From a bacterium (lineage in GTDB: Bacteria; Zhuqueibacterota; Zhuqueibacteria; Oleimicrobiales; Geothermoviventaceae), in NCBI GenBank assembly GCA_028275345.1, contig JAPWUV010000001.1, positions 558,001 through 622,000 of the forward strand: a stretch of DNA of 64,000 nucleotides. The letters run 5' to 3'. The translations under genes were made by a program, and so were the position numbers. Positions within the stretch are counted from its first letter, which is position 1; each line of letters opens with the position of its first letter. The notes below the pieces were generated by a model. It ran no database searches, was not told the DNA's origin, and was given only the letters and a program-made list of their open reading frames with translations. Positions 35,487-46,669 of the stretch are shown here, in pieces.

Positions 35487-36889
35487 GTGGGTCACAAGTC
35501 GAGGGTTTCCAGATTGGCGAGTACCGCTACGGGTTCCACGAGCCGGAGCGCTACGTCTACAAAGCACCGCGTGGGCTCACTCGGGAGACCGTGCTCCACA
35601 TCTCCGAGATGAAGGGGGAGCCGGCATGGATGCGTGATCTCCGCTTGCGGGCTTTCGATCTCTTCTTGCGCAAACCGATGCCCACCTGGGGTGCGGATCT
35701 TTCGAAGGTGGATTTCGCCGCCATCCATTACTACGTACGCCCGACCGAAAGGCCGGGCCGATCTTGGGAGGACTTGCCGGAGGAGATACGCCGCACCTTC
35801 GACCGCCTGGGCATCCCGGAGGCAGAGAAGAAGTTCCTCGCTGGGATCGGGGCCCAGTACGAGTCCGAAATGGTCTACCACAGCCTGAGAGAGAATCTGC
35901 GGCGTCAGGGAGTCGTTTTCCTCGACATGGATTCAGGGCTTCGCGAGTTTCCCGAGCTGGTGCGGGAGTACTTCGGCACGGTGGTTCCCCCGGGCGACAA
36001 CAAGTTCGCCGCCCTGAACACCGCCGTTTGGAGCGGGGGGAGCTTCATCTACGTGCCGAAAGGGGTCAGCGTAGAGGTACCGCTGCAAGCGTATTTCCGC
36101 ATCAACGCCAGGGCCATGGGCCAGTTCGAACGCACTCTTATCATCGCGGACGAGGGAAGTTTTGTCCACTACATCGAGGGATGCACGGCTCCTATCTACT
36201 CCGAGGACTCCCTTCACGCGGCGGTGGTGGAGATCATTGTCAAACGCGGCGCACGGGTGCGCTACACCACGATACAGAACTGGTCCACCAACGTGTACAA
36301 CCTGGTGACCAAGCGCGCTGTTGCCGAGGAAGAGGCCACGATGGAATGGGTGGATGGCAATATCGGGAGCAAGGTGACCATGAAGTACCCGGCGGTGATC
36401 CTCAAGGGGCGAGGGGCGAAGGCGGAGATCCTCTCCGTCGCGCTGGCCGGAAGAGGCCAGCACATTGATGCCGGGGCAAAAGTGATTCACCTGGCACCTG
36501 ATACCGCCTCGCACGTGGTCTCCAAATCCATCAGCCACAGCGGGGGGCGGAGCACGTACCGCGGGCTGGTGCGCGTCGTGCGCGGCGCCGTGGGAGTGAA
36601 AAACGCGGTCCGCTGTGACGCATTGATCCTCGACGAAGATTCGCGCTCGGATACCTACCCTCATATTGATGTGGAAGAGCCCGACGCTCAGCTCGGCCAC
36701 GAAGCCACAGTTTCGCGGATCGGTGACGAACAACTTTTCTACCTCAGGAGCCGGGGACTCAGGGAGTCCGAAGCCGTTGCGCTCTTGGTGCGGGGATTCA
36801 TCGAGCCGGTCGTTCGAGAACTCCCGATGGAATACGCCGTGGAGCTCAATCGGCTCATCGAGCTCCAGATGGAAGGGTCGGTTGGCTGA
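35483..36889 (+). CDS. sufB: Fe-S scaffold protein SufB
   Basis: SufB is the scaffold subunit on which the cluster is built, with SufC and SufD. The 468-residue protein shows the SufB core: [41 protein letters not shown] (conserved Cys), the beta-helix region and [22 protein letters not shown] near the C-terminus. Length is normal. Translation is coupled to sufC. Confidence 0.97.
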   Translation: MSGSQVEGFQIGEYRYGFHEPERYVYKAPRGLTRETVLHISEMKGEPAWMRDLRLRAFDLFLRKPMPTWGADLSKVDFAAIHYYVRPTERPGRSWEDLPEEIRRTFDRLGIPEAEKKFLAGIGAQYESEMVYHSLRENLRRQGVVFLDMDSGLREFPELVREYFGTVVPPGDNKFAALNTAVWSGGSFIYVPKGVSVEVPLQAYFRINARAMGQFERTLIIADEGSFVHYIEGCTAPIYSEDSLHAAVVEIIVKRGARVRYTTIQNWSTNVYNLVTKRAVAEEEATMEWVDGNIGSKVTMKYPAVILKGRGAKAEILSVALAGRGQHIDAGAKVIHLAPDTASHVVSKSISHSGGRSTYRGLVRVVRGAVGVKNAVRCDALILDEDSRSDTYPHIDVEEPDAQLGHEATVSRIGDEQLFYLRSRGLRESEAVALLVRGFIEPVVRELPMEYAVELNRLIELQMEGSVG

Positions 36890-36909
36890 GCGAGGCGAGG
36901 AGGTCAACG

Positions 36910-38244
36910 GTGCACAGAGCGGAACGCTGGACACGTAACCACGAACTGGACCTGGATCTGCTCTCCCTTCCCGATTTCTCCGGGCTGACTTCCGTCCAAC
37001 GGAGGGCGCGCCAGCTGCTGGCGCGCCGTCCGTGGCCCGATTCCTCCGATGAGGACTGGCGCTACACGCCGTGGAGCGCCCTCCTTCCGCCGGAATGGGG
37101 CGGGCAGGAGGCAAGAGCCCCGGAATCGGTGTCGCGGCAGCTTCCTCTGGTGGAGTTTCCGCAATCCTGTCGGCCGTACTGGGAGTCGGACGGATTCCTG
37201 CTCTTGGCGCAGGAGGATAGAGAGGGATTCCCAACCTCGAACCTGCGAGTGACGGCTGGACTCGACGGACCCGTCGCCCCGTGGCTCGATTCGATCGTGG
37301 AGAAAAGCAAGGACCGATTCGACGCGCTTGCCCTGGCAACTCTCCGGAGAGTGGTCTGGATTCAGGTCCCCGGTCAGTCGGCATTCGGGGGGCCGCTTGT
37401 GATCGTCCGGCCGGAAAGCGATGGCCTGTGGGACAGCACGGCCACACGGGTCGACCTCGGGGCGGGCAGCCGCGGAACCCTCCTGGTTCTCGACGGCCAT
37501 CCGCGTCAGGACGGGGTTGATTACGGCGTGGATTTGACGGAGATCCGCTTGGAGCGGGGTGCGCAATGGACGGTGGTGTTTCTGCAGGTATTCGGGCCGG
37601 CCTCTCGGAGGCTTCAACGGGCAAGACTCGTGTTCGATTCGGGCGCCGAAGCTCAATTGGTCCGGCTGGACCTCGGCGGAGCCATCGCTAAGGTGGAAAC
37701 CACGTTGCATTTCGCTGGCGAGGGAGCCAAGGCGACGTTCCGGGGGATTGTGATCCTCAGCAGGGGCCAGCATGTGGAAGTCGACACGCTGCAGAATCAC
37801 GCTGCGCGGGGCAATCGGAGCGATCTCTTGGTGAAGTCCGTCATCGGGGACCGGTCCGTCGCCATCCATCGGGGCCGCATCTGGATCCACAAGGATGCGC
37901 ACGGCTCCGATGCCTACCAAGCGAACCGGAACGTCCTCCTCAGCCACGAAGGCCGGGTCCATTCCATTCCCATGCTGGACATCGAGGCGAATGACGTTCG
38001 TTGTTCGCACGGCTCGGCCACAGGTCCGCTGGACGAGCAACAGGTGTTCTACCTACGAACGCGTGGTCTCTCGGAGGTGGAAGCTCGGAGGCTCATCCTG
38101 CAAGATTTCCTCCTCGCGGAGCTCGAGAGCTCGGACCTCGGGCGCTGGTCTTCCGCTCTGGAGGCGGCTATGACGGCCAAACTCGACTCCGTCCTCGCCG
38201 GTTCTCCGGAGGGAGCGGAGGCGCAAGGAGCGGAGTCTCTTTGA
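36910..38244 (+). CDS. sufD: Fe-S scaffold protein SufD
   Basis: The 444-residue SufD partner of SufB. The N-terminal part is divergent, but the C-terminal half is typical: TLQNHAARGNRSDLLVKSVI, the IHRGRIWIHKDAHGSDAYQANRNVLLS segment (compressed) and HSIPMLDIEANDVRCSHGSATG, with the conserved His. GTG 36910 follows GAGGAGG. Its stop overlaps the TTG of a 64-codon gene. Confidence 0.94.
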   Translation: MHRAERWTRNHELDLDLLSLPDFSGLTSVQRRARQLLARRPWPDSSDEDWRYTPWSALLPPEWGGQEARAPESVSRQLPLVEFPQSCRPYWESDGFLLLAQEDREGFPTSNLRVTAGLDGPVAPWLDSIVEKSKDRFDALALATLRRVVWIQVPGQSAFGGPLVIVRPESDGLWDSTATRVDLGAGSRGTLLVLDGHPRQDGVDYGVDLTEIRLERGAQWTVVFLQVFGPASRRLQRARLVFDSGAEAQLVRLDLGGAIAKVETTLHFAGEGAKATFRGIVILSRGQHVEVDTLQNHAARGNRSDLLVKSVIGDRSVAIHRGRIWIHKDAHGSDAYQANRNVLLSHEGRVHSIPMLDIEANDVRCSHGSATGPLDEQQVFYLRTRGLSEVEARRLILQDFLLAELESSDLGRWSSALEAAMTAKLDSVLAGSPEGAEAQGAESL

Positions 38245-38435
38245 AGCCGCGCTGGCCAGATCTCCCGTTGGCAAGATGGCCGTACCTAGTGTCTTCCGGT
38301 GATGAAACTGTGGCGGCTCTGGTTACCGGCTACGTTCGGCCAGTATCGGTGGACGAGCGCGCGGAGCTCACTCCACGGCCATGTCCGCGGCGAATGCCTT
38401 TGGATTTTGAACTTGCCGAAACTGAGGTGGGCTAA
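38241..38435 (+). CDS. 64-residue protein inside the suf operon, unknown
   Basis: A short frame begins at TTG 38241, overlapping the sufD stop (TTGA), and its TAA overlaps the sufS start (TAATG). That double overlap is the main evidence that it is translated. The product is mostly hydrophilic, with one Cys in PCPRRMPLDFELAETEVG. Many suf operons carry a Rieske-type ferredoxin here; the tail vaguely recalls its CPxHGxxFDLxTGEV end, but the His is missing and the rest is too short. It may be a remnant or an unrelated adaptor. Confidence 0.5.
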   Translation: MKPRWPDLPLARWPYLVSSGDETVAALVTGYVRPVSVDERAELTPRPCPRRMPLDFELAETEVG

Positions 38436-39712
38436 TGGCTTCGGACGCACCGGTCCTGGCGGGGCGCTCGCGACATGTAGTGGCCGATCCACTGGACGTG
38501 GAGCGCATCCGGCAGGACTTCCCGATCTTCCTGAAAAGGACCGGAAAGAAGCGGCTCATCTATCTCGACAACGCGGCCACTACCCAGAAGCCGAAGTCGG
38601 TGATTGACGCGGTTCGTCGCTTCTACTGCGAGCACAACGCGAATGTGCACCGCGGAGCTTACTGGCTGAGCGAGGAAGCGACCCGCCTGTATGAAGGAGC
38701 ACGTGAGGTCGTGAGATCTTTCTTGAATGCGCCGACCAGCTCGACCATCGTGTTCACCCGCAACGCGACGGAAAGCATCAATCTCGTGGCCTACGCCTGG
38801 GCGCTGAACCACCTCAAACCAGGGCATCAGATCGTGCTGACGGAGATGGAGCATCACAGCAATCTGGTCCCCTGGCAGATGGTCGCGCGGCGGACGGGTG
38901 CCCGCCTGGAGTACGTGCGTATTACGGACCAAGGGAAGATCGACCTCGACCAGCTTTCTGAGCTACTGCGCCGGCCGACAGGCCTCGTCGCTGTGACCCA
39001 CGCTTCCAACGTGCTGGGCACCATAAATCCCGTGGCGGAGGTCGCGCGTCTTGCCCGCGCCTGGGGTGCTCGGATCCTGGTGGATGCGGCGCAAAGCGCG
39101 CCGCACATCCCCGTGGACGTGCTCGACCTCGATCCGGATTTTCTGGCTTTTTCCGGCCACAAGATGCTGGGACCGATGGGGATCGGCGTGCTCTACGCAA
39201 AGCGCGAGCGGCTGGAGGAGGCGGAGCCGTTCCTCTTCGGCGGCGACATGATCCTCAGCGTCGACTGGCATGAGTCCACATGGAATGAGCTTCCGTGGAA
39301 GTTCGAGGCGGGGACTCCGAATGTCGCCGGTGCCGTGGGGTTGGCGGAGGCAATCCGCTACCTCCAACGCCTCGGGACGGGCCGAATCTTTTCGCACGAA
39401 CGCCAACTGGTGCGCTACGCCTTCGAGCGCTTGAGCGAGGTAGAGGGCCTCCGCATCTTCGGACCGGGTCCAGAAGAAAGGCTCGGCGTGATCTCCTTCG
39501 AGGTTCACGGCATCCATCCCCACGATCTCGCCACCTTCCTCGATGCGAGGGGAATTGCGATTCGGGCCGGGCATCACTGTGCGCAGCCACTGATGAAACG
39601 CCTGGGAGTGGTTGCCACGGCCCGCATCAGCTTTTACCTGTACAATCAGCCCGATGAAATTGACGCACTGGTAGATGCTCTGCAGGAGGCCAGGAGGTTC
39701 TTTCTCGGATGA
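38435..39712 (+). CDS. sufS: Cysteine desulfurase SufS
   Basis: PLP enzyme that takes sulfur from cysteine for cluster assembly. The 425-residue protein has the group II pattern: YLDNAATTQKP, RGAYWLSEEAT, the PLP lysine in FSGHKMLGP (Lys243) and the persulfide cysteine in AGHHCAQPLM (Cys382). The N-terminus is about 15-20 residues longer than in most relatives. Its stop overlaps the sufU start. Confidence 0.96.
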   Translation: MASDAPVLAGRSRHVVADPLDVERIRQDFPIFLKRTGKKRLIYLDNAATTQKPKSVIDAVRRFYCEHNANVHRGAYWLSEEATRLYEGAREVVRSFLNAPTSSTIVFTRNATESINLVAYAWALNHLKPGHQIVLTEMEHHSNLVPWQMVARRTGARLEYVRITDQGKIDLDQLSELLRRPTGLVAVTHASNVLGTINPVAEVARLARAWGARILVDAAQSAPHIPVDVLDLDPDFLAFSGHKMLGPMGIGVLYAKRERLEEAEPFLFGGDMILSVDWHESTWNELPWKFEAGTPNVAGAVGLAEAIRYLQRLGTGRIFSHERQLVRYAFERLSEVEGLRIFGPGPEERLGVISFEVHGIHPHDLATFLDARGIAIRAGHHCAQPLMKRLGVVATARISFYLYNQPDEIDALVDALQEARRFFLG

Positions 39713-40146
39713 GTCTGGAAACCCTGTATCAGGAGATCCTGCTGGACCATTACAAGAGACCGCGCAACAAGGGGGTGCTCCCGCATGCCTCCGTGCATGG
39801 CGGAGGGGTGAATCCGTTCTGCGGCGATCGGATCGATCTCTACCTGCGGCTTGAGGAGGATCGCGTGGTGGATGTCCGCTTCCAGGGTGAGGGGTGTGCC
39901 ATCAGCCAGGCTTCGGCCTCCATGCTGACGGAGGCTATCCACGGGAAAACCGTGGAGGAAATACGCGCCTTCGCCGCACGCGTGGAAAAGATGCTCAAGG
40001 GGGAAGAGGGAGACGAGCTCGATGGCCTCGGCGATGTTCAGGCTCTCCAGGGAGTCCGGAAGTTTCCGGTGCGGATCAAATGCGCGCTCCTGGCCTGGAA
40101 GGTGCTCCAAGACGCGTTGGGGGAGTACCTGCGGAACCCCGCTTGA
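39709..40146 (+). CDS. sufU: Sulfur transfer/scaffold protein SufU
   Basis: The 145-residue SufU/IscU-fold protein accepts sulfur from SufS, using zinc in the SufU branch. It carries Cys38 and Asp40 (NPFCGDRI), Cys63 (GEGCAISQAS) and Cys125 (RIKCALLAW), plus the roughly 18-residue insert typical of SufU between the second and third Cys. It is coupled to sufS by an ATGA overlap and ends the operon. Confidence 0.95.
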   Translation: MSLETLYQEILLDHYKRPRNKGVLPHASVHGGGVNPFCGDRIDLYLRLEEDRVVDVRFQGEGCAISQASASMLTEAIHGKTVEEIRAFAARVEKMLKGEEGDELDGLGDVQALQGVRKFPVRIKCALLAWKVLQDALGEYLRNPA

Positions 40147-40562
40147 GGCTTTCTCGGACTGACGAGCCGTTTGCCTCTCCACTTCACCCAGTGCCCGCTT
40201 GGCGGCGAATCGCCGGAGCCAGGCTTGCTGGGCAGGACCTGCATCCAAGCGAACCAGCTCTTGACGCCGAAGGATTTCCATCCCCAAGTAGGGCTGGGAT
40301 CCCCTCCGAGAGTGAAGAATTTGTCCGCCGGGCCGATTACAGGGATTAGGGATCGTTCCTCCTGCGCCGAAGGGAATGAGTGATCCCGCCGTAGTTGCTA
40401 ACCCACATTTCCCTTGCGATTCAGGCGGAGAATGCTAACTTCGCCGATCAAGGGAATGGGAGGGTGCGACTTCGGGATCGTCTGGCAATTCCACGCGCAG
40501 GAGGGAGGAAGAGGCAGGTGTTCGGATCGCGGCTGTTTTCCGTGCTCAACAGGAGGAGACGG
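40147..40562. other. 416-bp gap with a possible promoter before the antiporter gene
   Basis: No supported gene; an in-frame extension of the antiporter from 40395 has no ribosome-binding site and would bury its signal-like N-terminus. A possible promoter, TTGCGA (40414-40419), 16 bp, TAACTT (40436-40441), leaves a leader of about 115 nt. I did not see a clear terminator for the suf operon. Confidence 0.45.
40414..40441 (+). promoter_or_regulatory. Candidate promoter of the antiporter gene
   Basis: TTGCGA, 16-bp spacer, TAACTT preceded by TGC. The spacer length and -10 hexamer match the candidate at 11353-11380. Confidence 0.45.
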
Positions 40563-42092
40563 ATGCGGCACAGGACGGCTCTCCCTGCTGCGCTGGTAGT
40601 TTTGGCGCTCGTGGTGATGTTGGCGGGTGCGGCTCTCGCCGAGGAGCATGCGCAGGCAACTCACGAAATTGGCGGACTCGGAGCGCAACTGCCCCTTTGG
40701 AGTGTGATCCCGTTTGTGGGGATTCTGCTGTCCATCGCCATCTTCCCGCTGGCAGCCCCCCATTTCTGGCATCACCACTTCGGCAAGGTTTCCGCCTTCT
40801 GGGCCCTGGTGTTTGCCATCCCGTTCGTGGCTACCTACGGCGGCGAAGCGGTTCATGAGATTTTGCACATTTACCTGGCGGACTATATCCCGTTCATCAT
40901 CCTCCTGTGGTCGCTGTTCACGGTAGCGGGGGGTATTCTGCTGGAGGGGACGATCGTCGGTACCCCCGCAGTGAATACGCTGCTCTTGATCATCGGGACC
41001 TTCCTCTCGTCGTGGGTTGGGACCACTGGCTCGTCCATGCTGATGATTCGTCCGGTGCTGCGAGCCAATGCCAAGCGGATTCACAAGGCGCATGTGGTCA
41101 TGTTTTTCATCTTCCTCGTGAGCAATATTGGAGGGAGCCTCACCCCGCTCGGCGATCCTCCTCTATTCCTCGGCTTCCTCCATGGTGTGCCGTTTTTCTG
41201 GACCTTCCGTCTGATCGCGCCCATGGGGCTTGTGTCCGGCCTGCTTCTGGCGATATTCTTCCTGATCGATACCTACTTCTACCGGAAGGACCGGAAGGCC
41301 TTGGCGGCGCAGGGAATTGATATCAATGTGGTGACGGTTCCCAAATTCAAGGAAGGGACCTTCGTGGGGGGAGAGACGCTGGGCCAAGTGGAGCAGGTCA
41401 CGGAGCCCATCCGGCTGCGCGGGGCTCACAATTTTCTCTTCTTGCTGGGCATTGTCGGGGGGGTCCTGTTCAGCGGCCTCGTCCATCTGGGGGAGGTCTC
41501 CATTCTGGGGATCCACATGGCCAAGGAAAACTTGATCCGCGACGCCTTGCTCATTGTGATGGGCTTGCTTTCGCTTCGGTCCACTTCGGCTGAGCTACGG
41601 AAGAAGAACGAATTCACGTGGTTCCCCATTAAAGAGGTCGCTTACCTGTTTGCCGGGATCTTCATGACGATCGTCCCCGCGCTGGCCATCCTCAGGGCGG
41701 GGGAGCATGGGCATCTGGATTTCCTCATCCGTTCGGTGAAGGAGCCGTGGCACTACTTCTGGATCACGGGTGCCCTGTCCAGCTTTCTGGACAATGCCCC
41801 TACCTACTTGACGTTCCTGAACACGGCTCTCGGAAAGTTTTTCGCCGGCATGCCGGAGCGAGAGGCGGTGCACGCGCTGATTGCCCAGAAAGAGGTCTAC
41901 CTCGTGGCCATCTCAACCGGCGCCGTGTTCATGGGTGCCAATACATACATTGGAAATGCGCCCAACTTCATGGTGCGCTCCATTGCGGAGGAAAACGGCG
42001 TGCGCATGCCCAGTTTCTTCGGCTACATGGCGTGGTCGATCCTGCTATTGATCCCGAGCTTCGTGCTAGTGACCCTGGTTTTCTACCGCTGA
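40563..42092 (+). CDS. NhaD-like sodium:proton antiporter (ion transporter superfamily)
   Basis: A 509-residue inner-membrane protein with about 12-13 hydrophobic segments, of the NhaD/CitM-type ion transporter superfamily. Family features are TTGSSMLMIRP, SNIGGSLTPLGDPPLFLGFLHGV (the re-entrant hairpin), SSFLDNAPTYLTFLN and GAVFMGANTYIGNAPNFMVRSIAE. An N-terminal signal-like segment (residues 8-29) precedes them. ATG 40563 is chosen because GGAGG lies 6 nt upstream. nuoJKLMN follows about 150 bp later, so it may share control with the complex I membrane arm. Sodium as substrate is inferred. Confidence 0.85.
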   Translation: MRHRTALPAALVVLALVVMLAGAALAEEHAQATHEIGGLGAQLPLWSVIPFVGILLSIAIFPLAAPHFWHHHFGKVSAFWALVFAIPFVATYGGEAVHEILHIYLADYIPFIILLWSLFTVAGGILLEGTIVGTPAVNTLLLIIGTFLSSWVGTTGSSMLMIRPVLRANAKRIHKAHVVMFFIFLVSNIGGSLTPLGDPPLFLGFLHGVPFFWTFRLIAPMGLVSGLLLAIFFLIDTYFYRKDRKALAAQGIDINVVTVPKFKEGTFVGGETLGQVEQVTEPIRLRGAHNFLFLLGIVGGVLFSGLVHLGEVSILGIHMAKENLIRDALLIVMGLLSLRSTSAELRKKNEFTWFPIKEVAYLFAGIFMTIVPALAILRAGEHGHLDFLIRSVKEPWHYFWITGALSSFLDNAPTYLTFLNTALGKFFAGMPEREAVHALIAQKEVYLVAISTGAVFMGANTYIGNAPNFMVRSIAEENGVRMPSFFGYMAWSILLLIPSFVLVTLVFYR

Positions 42093-42246
42093 GAGACGCG
42101 GCCCGGAAGGGGGCCATGACTTGGGGTGAGCAACTTCTTTCCGGGGGATCCGCAAATCGGGAGTGAGGCGCGCGAGGACGGTCCGCAGGGGGAGCGGCGC
42201 TTGCGGCTCTGAGGCGCGAGCGGAGGATCTGCGAGGGAGGAGTTGG

Positions 42247-42756
42247 GTGACGGCGTTCCTGTTCTACGTCTTTTCCATTCTCGCTGTGGCGGGGGCTGTA
42301 GTCCTCGTTCTGCACCGTAACCCGGTGTACAGTGCGCTCTCCCTCATCGTGACCATGTTTAGTTTGGCGGCCCTTTTCGCGATGCAGAATGCCCAGTTCC
42401 TGGCCGTCCTCCAGGTGCTCCTGTACGCCGGGGCCATCATGGTGCTTTTCCTCTTCGTGGTGATGCTGATCAACATCCGGACGGAGACTCGCTCGTTGCG
42501 GCGCTTCACTGGGCAGACGGGTGTGGCGCTGGCTCTGGCCAGTTTGTTTCTGGTCGAAGTGATCCAGCTAGGCCTAACGGCGCCTCGTTTTCTCGCTGGT
42601 CCTGTGACGGGACTGGGGCCGGCGGAGCTGGGCCGTGCACAGACGTTGGCGTCCGCTTTGTTCACGAAGTATCTGTTGCCCTTTGAGCTTGCCTCCATCT
42701 TGCTTTTCGTCGCCATCATCGGTGGGGTCTATTTTGCCAAGCGCAGACTTCCTTAG
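42247..42756 (+). CDS. nuoJ: NADH-quinone oxidoreductase subunit J
   Basis: Membrane-arm subunit of complex I. The 169-residue protein has five hydrophobic helices and the NuoJ core RNPVYSALSLIVTMFSLAALFAMQNAQFLAVLQVLLYAGAI (compressed), VMVLFLFVVMLI-like helix 3 and a GGVYFAKRR end. GTG 42247 is preferred, 6 nt after GGAGG at 42236-42240; an upstream in-frame start adds only an Arg-rich stretch. It is followed by nuoK. Confidence 0.93.
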   Translation: MTAFLFYVFSILAVAGAVVLVLHRNPVYSALSLIVTMFSLAALFAMQNAQFLAVLQVLLYAGAIMVLFLFVVMLINIRTETRSLRRFTGQTGVALALASLFLVEVIQLGLTAPRFLAGPVTGLGPAELGRAQTLASALFTKYLLPFELASILLFVAIIGGVYFAKRRLP

Positions 42757-42774
42757 CATCGGGGAGATGGGTCA

Positions 42775-43074
42775 ATGAGCCCCCAGCATTATCTTGTGCT
42801 CGCAGGCATTCTGTTCGCCATCGGGACCGCAGGGGTTCTGATCCGCCGGAATGTGCTGATCGTGCTCATGTCGATCGAATTGATGCTGAACGCGGTGAAT
42901 TTGATGCTCGTCACCTTCTCCAATGCGCTGCGTTCGCCGGATGGGCAGGTGTTGGTGTTTTTCTCGATGATTGTGGCGGCGGCGGAGGTGGCAGTCGGCC
43001 TGGCCCTCGTGGTGGCTCTCTTCCGCCTGAACGCCACCACCAATCTCGACGACTTCCAGCTGCTGAAATGGTAG
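42775..43074 (+). CDS. nuoK: NADH-quinone oxidoreductase subunit K
   Basis: The 99-residue, three-helix Nuo[36 protein letters not shown] with the conserved Glu, and [20 protein letters not shown] with the second Glu used in proton transfer. Normal length, 18 nt after nuoJ. Confidence 0.96.
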   Translation: MSPQHYLVLAGILFAIGTAGVLIRRNVLIVLMSIELMLNAVNLMLVTFSNALRSPDGQVLVFFSMIVAAAEVAVGLALVVALFRLNATTNLDDFQLLKW

Positions 43075-43107
43075 TGAGGGCGGGCGTGCAGGAAGACGGG
43101 GAGATCC

Positions 43108-45033
43108 ATGCTGGATAAGGTTTGGCTCATCCCTCTGTTCCCGCTGGTCGGATTTGTGCTCAATGGGCTTTTCGGCTGGTCGTGGCGGGAGAAGGTGGTG
43201 GGCTGGCTGGGAGCGGGCGTTGTGGGGGTGTCCTTCGTTGCTGCCCTTGCGGTCTTCAGGAGCTTCCTGGCCCTTCCCGCCGACGAGAGGCACGTCACCA
43301 TCACCCTCTACCGGTGGCTGGAGAGCGGAAGTCTGTCCGTCGATGTCGGTTTCCTCCTGGATCCCCTGTCCATGGTGATGGTGCTCGTGGTGACGGGCGT
43401 GGGTTTTCTGATCCACGTGTACAGCATCGGATACATGCATGGGGATCGGGGGTTTGCCCGCTACTTCAGCTTCCTGAATCTGTTCACCTTTGCGATGTTG
43501 CTCTTGGTCCTGGCCGACAACTACTTGCTCATGTTTGTGGGCTGGGAAGGCGTCGGGCTTTGCTCCTATCTCCTGATTGGCTTCTGGTACCAGGAGCGGT
43601 ACAATGCGTTCGCAGGACGGAAGGCATTTGTGGTGAACCGTATAGGAGACTACGGTTTCACGCTCGGAATGCTGCTGCTCTTCGCTGTCTACGGGACGTT
43701 CCGCTACGACGCGATCTTCTCCCAGGCGTCTCAGGGGGCAGGGGCGTGGGCCTTGGGAGCCATTACTTTGCTCTTTTTTGTCGGGGCCACTGGGAAATCG
43801 GCTCAGATCCCTCTGTACGTTTGGCTTCCGGATGCGATGGCTGGTCCCACCCCGGTGAGCGCTTTGATTCACGCCGCGACCATGGTGACCGCCGGGGTTT
43901 ACATGGTCGCGAGATCGCACGTGCTTTTCCTCTTGGCGCCGAACTCGCTGCTGGTCGTGGCCTGCATCGGCGTGTTCACGGCGCTTTTCTCCGCGTCCAT
44001 TGCGGTCGCCAACAACGACATCAAGCGCGTCCTGGCCTATTCCACCATCAGTCAACTTGGGTACATGTTCGTGGGAGCGGGAGTGGGGGCTTTTGCGGCC
44101 GGGATCTTCCACTTGATGACCCACGCCTTCTTCAAGGCGCTCTTATTCCTGGGGGCGGGGAGTGTGATGCACGCCCTGGGTGGCGAGACGGATCTTCGCA
44201 ACATGGGCGGGTTGAAGGAGAAACTGCCCATCACCTACTGGACCATGCTGGTGGGTACGCTCGCCATCGCCGGAATTCCACCGCTCAGCGGTTTCTTCTC
44301 GAAGGATGAAATCCTGTGGCGGAGTTTCAGCAGTCCCTACGGGCGATTCTGGATCTGGCTGATCGGCTGGATTGCGGCGGGTCTGACGGCGTTCTACATG
44401 CTCCGGCTCATCTACCTTGCCTTCCACGGCGGGCCAAGGATGGCGCCCGGAATCGCCGCCCACGTGCATGAGTCGCCTCCGGTGATGACCGTACCCCTCA
44501 TCCTCCTCGCCCTGCTCTCCGTGATCGGCGGATACGTGGGAGTGCCAAAGGCGCTGGGCGGGAATCCCATTTTCGAGCGATTCCTGGAGCCGGTGTTTCA
44601 GCGGTACGGTTCGCAGGTAGTCGAGAAGGCGGGAGAGCACGGGCCGGGGCTTGAGTTGGCCCTGATGGCCCTCAGCGTGGCCATTGCTCTGGCAGGAATC
44701 GCCGCGGCTTTCGTGCTCTACCTGCGCAAGACGGAGATCCCCGGTGTCCTCGCGGCGCGATTCCCGGGGCTTTACCGCTTGCTCCTCAACAAGTACTACG
44801 TGGACGAGATCTACGATGCTCTGGTGGTGCGACCCATTCATCGCTTTTCCGACGCATTTCTGTGGCGCTTCTTCGACGCGCAGGTCGTGGACGGCGCAGT
44901 GAACGGAATGGCCGCCGCAGTGGAACGTGCGGCGCAACGACTCCGCCGTACGGAAACGGGACGCGTGCAAAACTATGCCCTGGGTTTTCTGATGGGTGCG
45001 GTGCTGATCTTGGGGTATTTCCTGACGCGATGA
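43108..45033 (+). CDS. nuoL: NADH-quinone oxidoreductase subunit L
   Basis: A 641-residue antiporter-like subunit at the distal end of the complex I membrane arm. It has the proton-channel motifs: Glu in FVGWEGVGLCSYLLIG, Lys in GATGKSAQIPLYVWLPDAM, ALIHAATMVTAGVY, and the C-terminal lateral helix (after about residue 500) that spans the arm. ATG 43108. Full length. Confidence 0.97.
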   Translation: MLDKVWLIPLFPLVGFVLNGLFGWSWREKVVGWLGAGVVGVSFVAALAVFRSFLALPADERHVTITLYRWLESGSLSVDVGFLLDPLSMVMVLVVTGVGFLIHVYSIGYMHGDRGFARYFSFLNLFTFAMLLLVLADNYLLMFVGWEGVGLCSYLLIGFWYQERYNAFAGRKAFVVNRIGDYGFTLGMLLLFAVYGTFRYDAIFSQASQGAGAWALGAITLLFFVGATGKSAQIPLYVWLPDAMAGPTPVSALIHAATMVTAGVYMVARSHVLFLLAPNSLLVVACIGVFTALFSASIAVANNDIKRVLAYSTISQLGYMFVGAGVGAFAAGIFHLMTHAFFKALLFLGAGSVMHALGGETDLRNMGGLKEKLPITYWTMLVGTLAIAGIPPLSGFFSKDEILWRSFSSPYGRFWIWLIGWIAAGLTAFYMLRLIYLAFHGGPRMAPGIAAHVHESPPVMTVPLILLALLSVIGGYVGVPKALGGNPIFERFLEPVFQRYGSQVVEKAGEHGPGLELALMALSVAIALAGIAAAFVLYLRKTEIPGVLAARFPGLYRLLLNKYYVDEIYDALVVRPIHRFSDAFLWRFFDAQVVDGAVNGMAAAVERAAQRLRRTETGRVQNYALGFLMGAVLILGYFLTR

Positions 45034-45103
45034 ATTGCCCCCGACTCGACGTGGAGCGTGACGCGAACTGGCAAGCTTGCTCAGCTTTGGGGACGGATGT
45101 GAG

Positions 45104-46665
<1,562 letters not shown>

Positions 46666-46669
<4 letters not shown>

